Source: Lachnospiraceae bacterium (GTDB lineage Bacteria; Bacillota; Clostridia; Lachnospirales; Lachnospiraceae). Taken from it: DNA of 64,000 nt. The stretch is taken from assembly GCA_021199655.1 (NCBI GenBank), contig JAJQHQ010000095.1, forward strand, positions 79,591 through 143,590, given 5' to 3'. A program made the position numbers and the translations under genes. The notes under the pieces were generated by a model. The model was not told the DNA's origin. It saw nothing but the letters and a program-made list of their open reading frames with translations, and made no database searches. Below are positions 8,406 to 18,258 of the stretch, in pieces (the first letter of the stretch is position 1; every line of letters starts with the position of its first letter).

Positions 8406-10151
8406 ATGAAAAAGACCTGGTCTTTGAGAAAACAGCTCACGGTCACTTTTGGAGTGCTGATGGCGGCGATGTTCCTTGCAAATTACCTCATCAATTCCTG
8501 TTTCCTTGAAAGCTTTTATTATACCAAGAAGCAGGAAGCGCTCGTGGAAGCATACCGGATATTGAATGAGAACATTGATTCACTCGGTAATCTGAACGAA
8601 GAATCACGGGAGGAGCTGGAGGATCTCTGCAATGATAACGATATTTCGTATCTCGTCACGGATATGAGTTACAATGAGGTCCTTGGATCACAGTCGAATT
8701 TTTATGCCAGCATTATGAAGGGACGGCTGAACGGATACGGAATTGGTGTCGATACGGAGAATGTAGATATTCTTGAATCCAATGACAGTTATACCATCCA
8801 GAAAAAATATGACAATGAGATTGGGCTGAATTATCTGGAAATGTGGGGGATTTTAGACGACGGCTTTTATTTTATCATGCGCATTAATATTGAGAGCATC
8901 CGCGACAGTGTCCGTATTTCCAACGAATTTATCAAATACATCTGTTTCTGCGGCATTTTCCTGACGGTTCTGATCGTATGGTTTGTGACAAAACGTGTGA
9001 CAAAGCCTCTCGGCGAACTGACCGACCTCTCGAAACGGATGGCGGATCTGGATTTTAATGTGAAATATACCGGCGGCGGGACGGATGAAATCGCACAGCT
9101 GGGAGAGTGCTTCAATGAGATGTCTGAGAAGCTGGAACAGGCCTATGGTCAGCTGATGACCGCGAACAATGAGCTGCAGCGCGATATTGAGAAAAAAGAG
9201 CAGATTGATAATATGCGCAAGGAATTTTTGTCGAATGTTTCTCATGAGCTGAAGACGCCGATCGCCCTGATTCAGGGGTATGCGGAAGGACTGCAGGAAT
9301 GCATCAACGATGATGCTGAGAGCCGTGAATTCTACTGCGATGTCATTATGGATGAAGCGTCAAAAATGAATACTCTGGTGCAGAAGCTGCTGACGTTGAA
9401 TCAGCTGGAATTCGGCAACGATGAAGTTGTGATGGAGCGCTTCGATCTGGCGCTGCTCATTCAGAATAAGATTCAGTCGGTAAGCATCCTGGCTCAGCAG
9501 AAGAATGCGGAGATTACCTATGTTGGTGATTCGTCTGTGTTTGCCTGGGGTGATGAATTCAAGGTTGAGGAAGTCGTTACCAATTATCTGAGCAACGCGC
9601 TGAACCATGTGAGCGGAGAAGGAAAGATCCGGGTTACAGTGGAGACCCTTGAAGGGGAGACCCTGAAGGAACAAAAGGTACATGTGACCGTATTCAATAC
9701 CGGACAGCAGATTCCGGAAGAAGACATCGGTCAGATCTGGGATAAATTTTATAAAGTCGATAAGGCCCGGACACGGGAGTATGGCGGCAGCGGCGTCGGG
9801 CTCTCCATTGTAAAGGCAATCATGGAATCATTCCATCAGTCTTATGGAGTGGAAAATCGTGAGGATGGTGTGGCGTTCTGGTTTGAACTGCAGTGCGGAG
9901 ATGCACCGCATCACGCGTCGGGCGGAAATTATACGAATCCGGCTACAGCTGGAGAGCCTTCCCATCCGGCGATGACCGGAGATGGTTCCCATCCTGCAAC
10001 GACCGGAAACAGTTTACATCCTGCAACGGATGAGAAAACTTTTCACGAAAACGTATCTGCGGACGCGGCTGCACTTTCAGACGCTCATTATCAGAGGGAA
10101 TCAGAACCGGTCGATGATGATGTCTGTGACGGTGAGTGGAGACCGGGCTGA
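8406..10151 (+). CDS. Sensor histidine kinase
   Basis: A 581-aa membrane kinase, partner of the regulator just upstream. Layout: TM1 (about 15-30), an extracytoplasmic sensor of about 140 residues, TM2 (YICFCGIFLTVLIVWFVT), HAMP, a HisKA H-box (FLSNVSHELKTPIALIQGY), then an HATPase domain with an N-box (NYLSNALNH) and G-boxes (GSGVGLSIVKAIM). The C-terminal 80 residues after the kinase are atypical. They hold a degenerate repeat (TAGEPSHPAM, TGDGSHPATT, TGNSLHPAT) followed by an acidic tail, and are likely a disordered extension. Confidence 0.93.
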   Translation: MKKTWSLRKQLTVTFGVLMAAMFLANYLINSCFLESFYYTKKQEALVEAYRILNENIDSLGNLNEESREELEDLCNDNDISYLVTDMSYNEVLGSQSNFYASIMKGRLNGYGIGVDTENVDILESNDSYTIQKKYDNEIGLNYLEMWGILDDGFYFIMRINIESIRDSVRISNEFIKYICFCGIFLTVLIVWFVTKRVTKPLGELTDLSKRMADLDFNVKYTGGGTDEIAQLGECFNEMSEKLEQAYGQLMTANNELQRDIEKKEQIDNMRKEFLSNVSHELKTPIALIQGYAEGLQECINDDAESREFYCDVIMDEASKMNTLVQKLLTLNQLEFGNDEVVMERFDLALLIQNKIQSVSILAQQKNAEITYVGDSSVFAWGDEFKVEEVVTNYLSNALNHVSGEGKIRVTVETLEGETLKEQKVHVTVFNTGQQIPEEDIGQIWDKFYKVDKARTREYGGSGVGLSIVKAIMESFHQSYGVENREDGVAFWFELQCGDAPHHASGGNYTNPATAGEPSHPAMTGDGSHPATTGNSLHPATDEKTFHENVSADAAALSDAHYQRESEPVDDDVCDGEWRPG

Positions 10152-10192
10152 TGCGGAATCAGATTTTTTGAAACAAAGGGAGCGGGAGAAAA

Positions 10193-11449
10193 ATGAGTAC
10201 AGTAGCAGTGACAGGAGGCGGCGCGGCCGGCATGATGGCTGCCGCGGCCGCCGCAGAAAACGGGAATCAGGTTCTCCTTTTTGAAAAAAATGAAAAGCTG
10301 GGGAAAAAGCTTTTTATCACCGGCAAAGGCCGGTGCAATCTTACGAATAACAGCTCTGTGGAGGAGCATTTACAGGCGGTATGTGTAAACCGCCGCTTCC
10401 TCTACAGTGCTTTTTATGGTTTTGACAGTGCGGAAACCATTCGCTTTTTTGAGGAGGAAGGTCTGGCGACAAAGACCGAGCGCGGCCAACGCGTATTTCC
10501 GGCGTCTGACCATTCCTCTGATGTGATTGCGGCGCTGAAAAGGAGGCTGAATCAATGCGGGGTGCAGGTTTTTCTGAACACGGAAGTAAAAGATCTTTGC
10601 ATCTGTGACGAAGAAACGGTGAAAGATGGTAAAAAACAAAGGTGCATATCCGGTCTTATTTTATCCTCTGGTAAAAAGATTCAGGCGGATGCGGTCATTG
10701 TCGCTACGGGCGGTCTTTCGTATCCTTCGACTGGCTCTACCGGAGACGGATACCGTTTTGCAAAGAAAGCCGGGCATCAGGTGAGCGACTGTTCTCCGTC
10801 ACTGGTGCCGATTGAGACGGAAGGAACTGATGCACAGCGTATGCAGGGGCTTTCCCTCCGCAATGTGGAGGCAGCCGTATATGACGGCAAAAAAGAACTG
10901 TACCGGGAATTCGGTGAAATGATGTTTACTCATTTCGGCGTAACGGGGCCTCTGATCCTTACGGCAAGCTGCATGATCCAGAAACAGCTGAAAGAGCATC
11001 CGCTGACCCTGATCATTGATCTGAAGCCGGCTCTTTCGGAAGAACAGCTGGACGCAAGAATCCTGCGTGAATTTGAGGCCGCGAAAAACAAACATTTTAA
11101 AAATGTGCTCGCTACGCTGTTCCCTTCCAAAATGATACCGGTCGTCGCAAAGCGATGCGGGATTCCTGAAGAAAAGCCGGTTCATGAGATCACCCGTGAG
11201 GAACGGAAAAAGCTGATAGCGGTTACCAAACATTTTTCATTGACATTGCTCCGGCTTCGAGATTATAATGAAGCAATCATCACGCGCGGAGGCGTGTGCA
11301 TAAAGGAAATCAATCCGGCCACCATGGAGTCCAAAAAGGTAAAGGGCCTTTATTTTGCCGGAGAAGTGCTGGATGTAGACGCGGTGACAGGCGGATTCAA
11401 TCTCCAGATTGCCTGGGCGACCGGCCATGCCGCCGGCGCCTCCGCCTAA
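10193..11449 (+). CDS. HI0933/YhiN-type FAD-dependent oxidoreductase
   Basis: A 418-aa flavoprotein of the HI0933/BaiN family. The N-terminal dinucleotide-binding loop is VTGGGAAGMMAAAAAAENG. Family motifs GKGRCNLTN, TGGLSYPSTGSTGDGYRFA and the C-terminal GEVLDVDAVTGGFNLQ are all present. Members act on diverse substrates (for example bile-acid intermediates for BaiN), so the reaction is uncertain. The start follows AAAGGGAGCGGGAG. It is followed by cmk, ispH and rpsA on the same strand, a common clostridial order. Confidence 0.9.
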   Translation: MSTVAVTGGGAAGMMAAAAAAENGNQVLLFEKNEKLGKKLFITGKGRCNLTNNSSVEEHLQAVCVNRRFLYSAFYGFDSAETIRFFEEEGLATKTERGQRVFPASDHSSDVIAALKRRLNQCGVQVFLNTEVKDLCICDEETVKDGKKQRCISGLILSSGKKIQADAVIVATGGLSYPSTGSTGDGYRFAKKAGHQVSDCSPSLVPIETEGTDAQRMQGLSLRNVEAAVYDGKKELYREFGEMMFTHFGVTGPLILTASCMIQKQLKEHPLTLIIDLKPALSEEQLDARILREFEAAKNKHFKNVLATLFPSKMIPVVAKRCGIPEEKPVHEITREERKKLIAVTKHFSLTLLRLRDYNEAIITRGGVCIKEINPATMESKKVKGLYFAGEVLDVDAVTGGFNLQIAWATGHAAGASA

Positions 11450-11613
11450 ATGCGAAGCATTTTTCTGATGGCGGAGGCAATCTGCCGCTGGTGCTGCCTG
11501 CCAGTGGCAGGCGTTAAGCACCGACCGAAGCGGGAGCGGAGACGCAGTGAAGTGGCGTTTCCCGGTATCCATCAACGCGTAGCATAAAAAACTTTTATAA
11601 CCCGGAGGAATGT

Positions 11614-12282
11614 ATGAGCTTTAACATTGCCATTGACGGTCCTGCAGGCGCAGGCAAAAGCACGATTGCAAAGCTTGCGGCAAAGGAACTGTCTTTTATT
11701 TATGTAGATACCGGAGCCATGTACCGCGCGATCGCGCTTGGTCTGCTCCGTAATTCGGTTGCTATAGAAAACGAGGCGGAGCTTCTTGCCGCTCTTGATC
11801 AAATTGAGGTTGGTATCCGTTATGTGGATCAGGAACAGCGCGTCTATCTGAACGGAGAGGACGTTTCGCCTCTGATCCGCACCGAGCAGGTGAGCGACAT
11901 GACAAGCCGTTCTTCAGCAAAGCCGCAGGTGAGAGCTAAGCTGACAGCCTTACAGAGAGACCTTGCGGCGCGGGAAAACGTACTGATGGACGGTCGGGAT
12001 ATCGGCACCGAGATTCTCCCGAATGCGGATCTGAAGATTTATCTGACCGCCAGCGTTGAGACGCGCGCAAAGCGCCGCTATCTCGAACAGGCGGCAAAGG
12101 GCGGCAGTTATACTCTTGAAGAGATTGAGGAGGATATCCGTGAGCGCGACTACCGGGATATGCACCGCGAGACCGCTCCGCTGCGTCAGGCCGATGATGC
12201 GGTGCTCATTGATTCCTCCGATATGACCATAGAGGAAGTTGTTCATGAAATTTTGAGGCTGACTTCATTACATAATCTTTAA
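11614..12282 (+). CDS. cmk: Cytidylate kinase
   Basis: A 222-aa P-loop kinase that phosphorylates CMP and dCMP. The P-loop is GPAGAGKSTIAK (residues 8-19). Substrate-binding motifs include YVDTGAMYRAIALG, MTSRSSAKPQVR and MDGRDIGTEILPNADLKIYL. The lid region and C-terminal RDYRDMHRETAPLRQADDA are standard. The start follows CCCGGAGGAA. The upstream 160 nt (11450-11610) carry short inverted repeats but no gene. Confidence 0.95.
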   Translation: MSFNIAIDGPAGAGKSTIAKLAAKELSFIYVDTGAMYRAIALGLLRNSVAIENEAELLAALDQIEVGIRYVDQEQRVYLNGEDVSPLIRTEQVSDMTSRSSAKPQVRAKLTALQRDLAARENVLMDGRDIGTEILPNADLKIYLTASVETRAKRRYLEQAAKGGSYTLEEIEEDIRERDYRDMHRETAPLRQADDAVLIDSSDMTIEEVVHEILRLTSLHNL

Positions 12283-12294
12283 GCACAGGGCAAT

Positions 12295-12317
12295 CTTGAA
12301 GGTACTGAACAGTAACA
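12295..12317. repeat. Dispersed intergenic repeat, copy 2
   Basis: TTGAAGGTACTGAACAGTAA matches the core of the repeat found after the MocR gene, before the MATE gene and next to the hydrolase gene. Confidence 0.55.
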
Positions 12318-12347
12318 GCACAGGCATGGAAGAAAAACGGAGGCAAA

Positions 12348-13196
12348 ATGGACGTAATCGTCGCAAAGACCGCCGGCTTCTGCTTTGGAGTCAAACGGGC
12401 GGTGGAACAGGTATATCGCCAGATTGAGGAAGGCATCCGGCCCATCTATACATTCGGCCCGATCATTCACAATGAAGAAGTGGTGCGGGAACTGGAAGAA
12501 AAAGGAGTCATGGTCCTGAACGGCGAGGAAGAACTGTCCCGCGTGAAGGAAGGGACAGTCGTGATTCGCTCCCATGGAGTGCCCAAACGCATCTATACCA
12601 TGATCGAGGAGAATGGGCTTCATATGGTGGACGCTACATGCCCCTTTGTAAAGAAGATTCATCGTATCGTAGAAGAACGCGGCCGGGCCGGACACGAGAT
12701 AGTCATCATCGGAAATGACGGTCATCCGGAGGTCGAGGGCATCTGCGGATGGGCGACCGGACCGGTTACAGTCATCAGTACGGAGGAAGAAGCGGAAAAT
12801 TTCCGCTCTGACCCGGAAAAACCGCTCACAGTAGTCTCGCAGACGACATTTAATTACAAGAAATTTGATAAATTAGTTGAAATTATTTGTAAAATGCGTT
12901 ATGATACCGTAGATGTCATGTGTACGATATGCAGCGCGACCGAGGAACGCCAATCGGAAGCCCGCGAGATCGCCGGCAAAGCAGACTGTATGATCGTCAT
13001 TGGAGGCACCCACAGCTCGAACACGCGGAAGCTGTTCGAAATATGCAAGACAGAATGTGCAAATACTTACTATATACAAACACTGAAAGATTTGGATATT
13101 CGGCTATTGCCATCCATGGGCTGCGTAGGCATTACAGCAGGGGCGTCGACCCCAAATAATTTGATTGAGGAGGTTTCAAAACATGTCAGATCTTAG
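12348..13196 (+). CDS. ispH: 4-hydroxy-3-methylbut-2-enyl diphosphate reductase
   Basis: A 282-aa Fe-S enzyme for the last step of the MEP isoprenoid pathway, making IPP and DMAPP. The three cluster cysteines lie in AGFCFGVKRAV, DATCPFVKK and MCTICSATEERQ. Conserved HGVPK, GNDGHPEVEG, TTFNYKKF and TAGASTPNNLIEEV are present. The start follows an AAAACGGAGG site. Its last 14 nt overlap the S1-protein gene in another frame. In many clostridia these two proteins are fused, so the overlap fits translational coupling. Confidence 0.95.
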   Translation: MDVIVAKTAGFCFGVKRAVEQVYRQIEEGIRPIYTFGPIIHNEEVVRELEEKGVMVLNGEEELSRVKEGTVVIRSHGVPKRIYTMIEENGLHMVDATCPFVKKIHRIVEERGRAGHEIVIIGNDGHPEVEGICGWATGPVTVISTEEEAENFRSDPEKPLTVVSQTTFNYKKFDKLVEIICKMRYDTVDVMCTICSATEERQSEAREIAGKADCMIVIGGTHSSNTRKLFEICKTECANTYYIQTLKDLDIRLLPSMGCVGITAGASTPNNLIEEVSKHVRS

Positions 13197-14322
13197 TTTT
13201 GAACAAATGCTGGATGAATCATTCAAAACAATTCATAATGGAGAGGTAGTCGAAGGGACTGTGATTGATGTCAAGGAAGACGAAATTGTCCTTAACATTG
13301 GATATAAAGCCGACGGAATCATCACCAGAAACGAATACACGAACGATTCGAACGCTGACCTTCGTGAACTTGTCCATGTGAATGACAAGATGGATGCAAA
13401 GGTTCTGAAGGTAAATGACGGGGACGGACAGGTTGTCCTGACCTACAAGCGTCTCGCTGCCGAGAAGGGCAACAAGAGACTGGAAGAAGCTTTTAACTCA
13501 CAGGAAGTACTTACGGCTCCTGTTGTTCAGGTGCTGACCGGCGGACTGAGCGTTGTTGTGGAAGAATCCAGAGTATTCATTCCGGCAAGCCTTGTGTCCG
13601 ACACATATGAGAAGAATCTCGAGAAGTATAAGGGACAGGAGATCGAGTTCGTCATCACGGAGTTTAATCCGCGCAGAAGACGCATCATCGGCGACCGCAA
13701 GCAGATCCTTGTTGCGAGAAAAGCACAGATGCAGAAAGAACTCTTTGAGCGTATTCAGCCGGGCGATGTGGTGGAAGGCGTTGTAAAGAATGTGACTGAT
13801 TTCGGCGCTTTCGTAGATCTTGGCGGAGCAGACGGTCTGCTTCATATCTCTGAGATGTCCTGGGGACATGTGGAGAACCCGAAGAAGGTATTCAAGGTTG
13901 GCCAGAACCTGACCGTGCTGATCAAGGATATCAACGGCAGCAAGATTGCGCTCAGCCTGAAGTTTGCGGATCAGAATCCGTGGCTGACTGCCGGTGAGAA
14001 ATACGCAAAGGATACCATTGTGGAAGGCCGTGTAGCCAGAATGACCGACTTTGGTGCTTTTGTAGAGCTGGAGCCGGGTGTAGATGCACTGCTTCATGTA
14101 TCTCAGATTTCCCACACACATGTGGACAAGCCGTCGGATATCCTGAAGGTTGGCCAGGTTATTGAAGCGAAGGTCGTTGATTTCAATGGCGAGGATCACA
14201 AGATCAGCCTCAGCATGAAGGCGATTGAGAACCGGACTCCTGTTCGTGACCTTGAGCCGGCTGAGGAGGAAGCTCCTGCTGAGGAAGAATTCGCTGAGGA
14301 AGCTCCTGCAGAAGAGGAATAA
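13183..14322 (+). CDS. rpsA: S1 RNA-binding domain protein (ribosomal protein S1-like)
   Basis: A 379-aa protein with four S1/OB domains in tandem: about residues 15-85, 100-165, 185-255 and 270-340. The third and fourth show the strongest motifs (VVEGVVKNVTDFGAFVDLGG, DGLLHISEMSWG and VEGRVARMTDFGAFVELEPG). S1 binds mRNA at the ribosome; Firmicutes versions like this are shorter than the six-domain form of E. coli. The acidic tail is an Ala-Glu-Pro repeat. The ATG has GAGGAGG at ideal spacing inside the end of ispH. Confidence 0.92.
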   Translation: MSDLSFEQMLDESFKTIHNGEVVEGTVIDVKEDEIVLNIGYKADGIITRNEYTNDSNADLRELVHVNDKMDAKVLKVNDGDGQVVLTYKRLAAEKGNKRLEEAFNSQEVLTAPVVQVLTGGLSVVVEESRVFIPASLVSDTYEKNLEKYKGQEIEFVITEFNPRRRRIIGDRKQILVARKAQMQKELFERIQPGDVVEGVVKNVTDFGAFVDLGGADGLLHISEMSWGHVENPKKVFKVGQNLTVLIKDINGSKIALSLKFADQNPWLTAGEKYAKDTIVEGRVARMTDFGAFVELEPGVDALLHVSQISHTHVDKPSDILKVGQVIEAKVVDFNGEDHKISLSMKAIENRTPVRDLEPAEEEAPAEEEFAEEAPAEEE

Positions 14323-14334
14323 TAATATAGATTG

Positions 14335-14366
14335 AGCGGTATGCGTGTACATGCATACCGCTTTTC
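14335..14366 (+). terminator. Terminator after rpsA
   Basis: A 10-bp stem (AGCGGTATGC/GCATACCGCT) with an 8-nt loop and TTTTC. It closes the cmk-ispH-rpsA run. Confidence 0.88.
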
Positions 14367-14441
14367 TTTATATTTGCAGGAAATGTCTCTGGCTGGCGTC
14401 AGACGCGGCCGGCGCGGGCGGGCAGGAGCCGACAAAGAAAG

Positions 14442-15674
14442 TTATTTTAGAGATCTGAGCAGCATTTTTGTATAGAGCAGAAGCGGCTCGTCAGATTCCA
14501 TTTGGCATTTTTCCGCAACTGATTCGGTATACTCGAAATAAGATGTTTTGGCCTCATAATTTTCACGCAGTGAGGGTGAAAAAGGCGGCTGCTTCAGACC
14601 GGGAGCTTCCTTTTCACTGCTTGTCATGTTTGCAGGAAGGGGCAGAAAGCGTCCTTTTTTTTCAATGAAGCAGGTTTCCGGACTTGCAGGTACACGATAT
14701 TCTTTTGCAACATAAATGGCAACGCTTTTATGAATTGCCTGTTTTTCCAGAGGAAGATAATAATAATTCCTGTAGTCCGGAAAGAAACAGCGGAGTGTTC
14801 CGCGGTAAAAAGGGACACACAACTGTCCGATGTTTTTTTCGGCAGAAAGGCGTGCGCTGCAGCTGTCGGAAATGGTGTCCGACCTTTCAAATGGCGCTGG
14901 CAGCGGCAGCTCCGTTTCAAACCGCAGGAGCAGAGCGTTGCCGTTTTCCGATTCGGCAGCAGTTACCGTTGGCCTTATTTTGCCGCTAAGAAGTGAATCA
15001 TACGCTTCCATGGCAGGAACATGAAGCATTCCCAGCAGATCGTCATGGTTATGCAAAAGCAGAAGATGTTCTTCCTCCTTGCTTTTGGACACGGTATATT
15101 TCCAGAACAGTGAGACTACCTCTTTCCCGCTCATCTGGTCTGTTCGCTCCCATCCGACGTATTTTTCCAGAAAACTCTGATTCATGTGCGGCAGGTTAAG
15201 GATTCTGCGAAGAGGGGAGTAATGACGGTAAAGATCAATAGAAACCAGCGAATCCGTTAGAACCTCCAATTCGTAAACTGCAGCTCTTTTGCGGATAAAA
15301 GGCAGGTCGAAGGTATTTCCATTGAAGTGTATCAGAGCCCGATATTTTTGGGTCAGTTCAAAAAAAGCAGACAGCAGTGCTTTTTCTTCCTGCACCATTC
15401 GTATAAAAAACTGGTGCAGCTTCCATAGACCATCTTCATATCCAATGCAGCCAATCAGGAAAATAAAAGAAGTTTCGGCGGAAAGACCTGTGGTCTCTAT
15501 ATCAAAAAATAAACAGTCTGTGAGTCCGACAGCTGTATCAGATCGCATATCTGTGTCTTTTTTGCCGATATTTGCGGGAATTCTGCACATACAGCTTGAA
15601 ATGGTCTCCAGCATGGCTTTTCCTTCAATGAGCGCAACATCTTCCTGATCTAGGGTTTGTATGTTATGAATCAT
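14442..15674 (-). CDS. RNase H-like 3'-5' exonuclease domain protein (YprB-type)
   Basis: A 410-aa protein with a DEDD exonuclease core: DIETTGLSAETSFIFLIG holds the first D/E pair, ALIHFNGNTFDLPFIRKR the second D, and LLLHNHDDLLGMLHV the last acidic motif. The core lies near residues 50-225 and matches the YprB/predicted exonuclease family of Firmicutes. The C-terminal 180 residues are not recognisable. The substrate is unknown, probably nucleic acid. It is convergent with rpsA; 14367-14441 has only GC-rich sequence. Confidence 0.8.
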   Translation of the reverse strand: MIHNIQTLDQEDVALIEGKAMLETISSCMCRIPANIGKKDTDMRSDTAVGLTDCLFFDIETTGLSAETSFIFLIGCIGYEDGLWKLHQFFIRMVQEEKALLSAFFELTQKYRALIHFNGNTFDLPFIRKRAAVYELEVLTDSLVSIDLYRHYSPLRRILNLPHMNQSFLEKYVGWERTDQMSGKEVVSLFWKYTVSKSKEEEHLLLLHNHDDLLGMLHVPAMEAYDSLLSGKIRPTVTAAESENGNALLLRFETELPLPAPFERSDTISDSCSARLSAEKNIGQLCVPFYRGTLRCFFPDYRNYYYLPLEKQAIHKSVAIYVAKEYRVPASPETCFIEKKGRFLPLPANMTSSEKEAPGLKQPPFSPSLRENYEAKTSYFEYTESVAEKCQMESDEPLLLYTKMLLRSLK

Positions 15675-15718
15675 GAATACATTTTCCTTTCCTCTTCGGG
15701 AAACGGCTGTCCTGGAAT

Positions 15719-16840
15719 CTATTCAGGAAAGCCGCTCGTGCGGTATAAGGTTTCATCTTCGGTGATGAACAGGGCTTCAATATTTTCCAGAGATTCAATC
15801 AGTTCCATTCCGTCTTCCAACCCCAGCACAAAACATGCCGTGCTAAGAGCATCGCAGGTGGTAGAGGAGTCAGACAGAATAGTGACGCTCGTAAGGCCAT
15901 TATCCACGGGATATCCGGTAGATGGATCCAGAATGTGATGATAAATCGTGCCGTCAACTTCAAAATACCGTTCATACGTTCCGGAGGTGACGACGGATTC
16001 GTCCGTACATTCGACTACTGCAATGATATCTGAGCTTTCCCCGAAAGGTTCCTGAATGCCGATCTTCCAGGCGCTGCCGTCAGACTTTGTTCCCACTGTC
16101 AGAACATTTCCGCCCAGATTGATGAGTGCGTGTTCGATCCCCTGTGACAGAAGATATTCCTTCAGACAGTCCGCGATATATCCTTTTGCGATACCGCCGA
16201 GATCGATCTCTGCCTCAGGATCGGAAAGCGTGACAATATTCTCATCCACAGAAACCACGGAATCATCGACGTGAGAAAGTGCTGAGGCAATCTCTTCCTC
16301 AGAAGGGATGAGAGAGTCCGCAATACTTTCCTCTGATGAGTCATCTGTTACGCCGGCAAGGAGTTCGGACTTACCGTCGATGTCCCAAAGCTCCACAAGA
16401 GGCGTGATCGTGATATCAAACGCGCCGTCTGTCAATTGCGAGTATTCCAGCGCCGTCTCGATCAGAGCGGCGGTTTCTTCGTTTACAGTGGTCGCTTCAC
16501 CGGCGCTGTGATTGATATTCCAGACATCGCTGCCTTCGATGGTGCGGCTCAGCATCTGTTCGTATTGTTCCAGAAGCTCAAAACAGCCGTCCATAGCTGC
16601 GGAATCTGTATCGCCGTACAGCGTGATCGTGACGACCGTATCCAGAAAAAATCCGGTACTGCTCGTTTTTTCCTCCGCAGCGTTTGCCTGAAGCGCAGCT
16701 GCCGCAAAGACGTTACCGGACAAAGCCAGCAGGAGAGCTGCCGTTACGGCTGAAGCTGCGGGCAAAAATGTTCTGATAAATGTGCCATTCTGTCGGGAAC
16801 AGCCCTTTTTGAACGTACCTGAAGTATGTGAACCTGTCAT
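15719..16840 (-). CDS. apbE: FAD:protein FMN transferase
   Basis: A 373-aa exported flavinyltransferase that attaches FMN to Thr residues of Rnf/Nqr or extracellular flavoproteins. It has an N-terminal signal sequence (SAVTAALLLALSGNVFAAAA). The ApbE motifs are DTVVTITLYG, a DIGG-like core in AEIDLGGIAKGYIAD, NLGGNV and the Mg-binding HHILDPSTGYPVDNG near the C-terminus. An acidic insert (DDSSEESIADSLIPSEEE) lies mid-protein. No partner flavoprotein is adjacent. Confidence 0.92.
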   Translation of the reverse strand: MTGSHTSGTFKKGCSRQNGTFIRTFLPAASAVTAALLLALSGNVFAAAALQANAAEEKTSSTGFFLDTVVTITLYGDTDSAAMDGCFELLEQYEQMLSRTIEGSDVWNINHSAGEATTVNEETAALIETALEYSQLTDGAFDITITPLVELWDIDGKSELLAGVTDDSSEESIADSLIPSEEEIASALSHVDDSVVSVDENIVTLSDPEAEIDLGGIAKGYIADCLKEYLLSQGIEHALINLGGNVLTVGTKSDGSAWKIGIQEPFGESSDIIAVVECTDESVVTSGTYERYFEVDGTIYHHILDPSTGYPVDNGLTSVTILSDSSTTCDALSTACFVLGLEDGMELIESLENIEALFITEDETLYRTSGFPE

Positions 16841-17139
16841 ATGGGGAAATATCCCTTCTACGTAATTTTTATTTTATTTCAGTTTATCACAGAATCTGTT
16901 CTGTGCACAGACATTTTTGCAGGGAACTGTTCTTCATCTTTATGATTATTTTTACGGGAATCTTTTTTTGGATATGCTTTTTTGGCACTTTTTTATTTAC
17001 AAAACAGGGAGAAAAGTGTATCATGACAGAGAATGAGATTTGAATCAGACAGGTCAGCGAATCCGGGGGTACAGCGGAAAAGCTGCAAGGTATATCAGAA
17101 AGCCGTAGGGCATGTAAGAAAAACGGAAAAGGAGAAATT
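16841..17139. other. Intergenic region between apbE and galE
   Basis: About 300 nt between divergent genes. It is AT-rich near 16870-17000 and likely holds both promoters, but I cannot place convincing -35/-10 pairs. A 71-codon frame here has no ribosome site and no recognisable product. Confidence 0.5.
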
Positions 17140-18156
17140 ATGGCAGTATTGGTTACAGGCGGTGCCGGCTACATCGGCAGCCACACGTGTGTAGAACTGT
17201 TAAATAATGGCTATGAGGTTGTCGTGATGGACAATCTGTACAACTCCAATGAGAAAGCGATAGAACGCGTCGAGCAGATCACCGGCAAAAAGATCACGTT
17301 TTATCAGGCGGATATGCTGGATCGTGATGCGGTCGATGCGATATTTAAGAAGGAATCGATTGATTCGGTGATTCATTTTGCCGGATACAAAGCAGTAGGG
17401 GAATCCGTGCGCAAGCCGCTGGAATATTATCATAATAATATTACCGGTACGCTGACGCTCTGCGATGTTATGCGAAACCATGGTGTTAAGAAGATTATTT
17501 TCAGTTCCTCGGCGACTGTGTACGGCGATCCGGCTTTTGTGCCGATTACAGAAGACTGTCCGAAGGGGCAGATCACGAATCCGTATGGCCAGACCAAAGG
17601 TATGCTGGAACAGATCCTGACGGACCTTCATGTTTCCGATCCGGAGTGGAATGTCGTTCTTTTGCGCTATTTTAACCCGATCGGTGCGCACAAGGCGGGG
17701 ATTATCGGTGAAGACCCGAAAGGCATTCCGAACAATCTCGTACCTTACATCGCGCAGGTCGCGGTCGGTAAGCTGGAAAAGCTGGGCGTGTTCGGCGACG
17801 ATTACGATACGCCGGACGGTACGGGCGTTCGCGATTACATACATGTGGTCGATCTGGCAAGAGGCCATGTGAAAGCAATGAAGAAGTTTGAGGACGAGCC
17901 TGCAGTCCGTATTTACAATCTTGGCACCGGCAACGGCTACAGTGTGCTGCAGGTGCTGCATGCGTTTGAGAAAGCCTGCGGCAAGACGCTTCCCTATGAG
18001 ATCAAACCGCGCCGGGACGGTGATATTGCGACCTGCTATGCGGATCCGAAGAAAGCGAAGGAAGAACTGGGCTGGGAGGCAGAGTACGGCATTGACGAAA
18101 TGTGTGAGGATACCTGGAGATGGCAGTCCATGAATCCGAACGGGTACAATGACTGA
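17140..18156 (+). CDS. galE: UDP-glucose 4-epimerase
   Basis: A 338-aa short-chain dehydrogenase-fold enzyme interconverting UDP-glucose and UDP-galactose (Leloir pathway and cell-surface sugars). The NAD-binding GGAGYIGSH lies at residues 7-15. The catalytic Ser/Tyr/Lys set lies in [10 protein letters not shown] and NPYGQTK. The substrate-binding RYFNPIGAH and [17 protein letters not shown] are standard. The start follows AAAAGGAGAAATT. No other gal genes are near. Confidence 0.97.
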   Translation: MAVLVTGGAGYIGSHTCVELLNNGYEVVVMDNLYNSNEKAIERVEQITGKKITFYQADMLDRDAVDAIFKKESIDSVIHFAGYKAVGESVRKPLEYYHNNITGTLTLCDVMRNHGVKKIIFSSSATVYGDPAFVPITEDCPKGQITNPYGQTKGMLEQILTDLHVSDPEWNVVLLRYFNPIGAHKAGIIGEDPKGIPNNLVPYIAQVAVGKLEKLGVFGDDYDTPDGTGVRDYIHVVDLARGHVKAMKKFEDEPAVRIYNLGTGNGYSVLQVLHAFEKACGKTLPYEIKPRRDGDIATCYADPKKAKEELGWEAEYGIDEMCEDTWRWQSMNPNGYND

Positions 18157-18258
18157 AAAAGCTTATAAGCAGGCATCCGGACGTTCCGGCTGCCTGTTGT
18201 AAGATGCGCACGGTAGCGCATTGAAATATAAACCATTTTTACCGAAAGGAGTAAGACA

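Noticed and set aside
13498..14352. Long antisense ORF opposite rpsA (and similar frames opposite galE, gap, pgk and the GGGtGRT gene)
   Set aside because: They mirror codon-biased genes on the other strand, lack ribosome sites and give low-complexity proteins with no family resemblance.
16828..17043. 71-codon ORF between apbE and galE
   Set aside because: No ribosome site, overlaps the apbE start region, and a hydrophobic AT-rich translation is expected by chance there.
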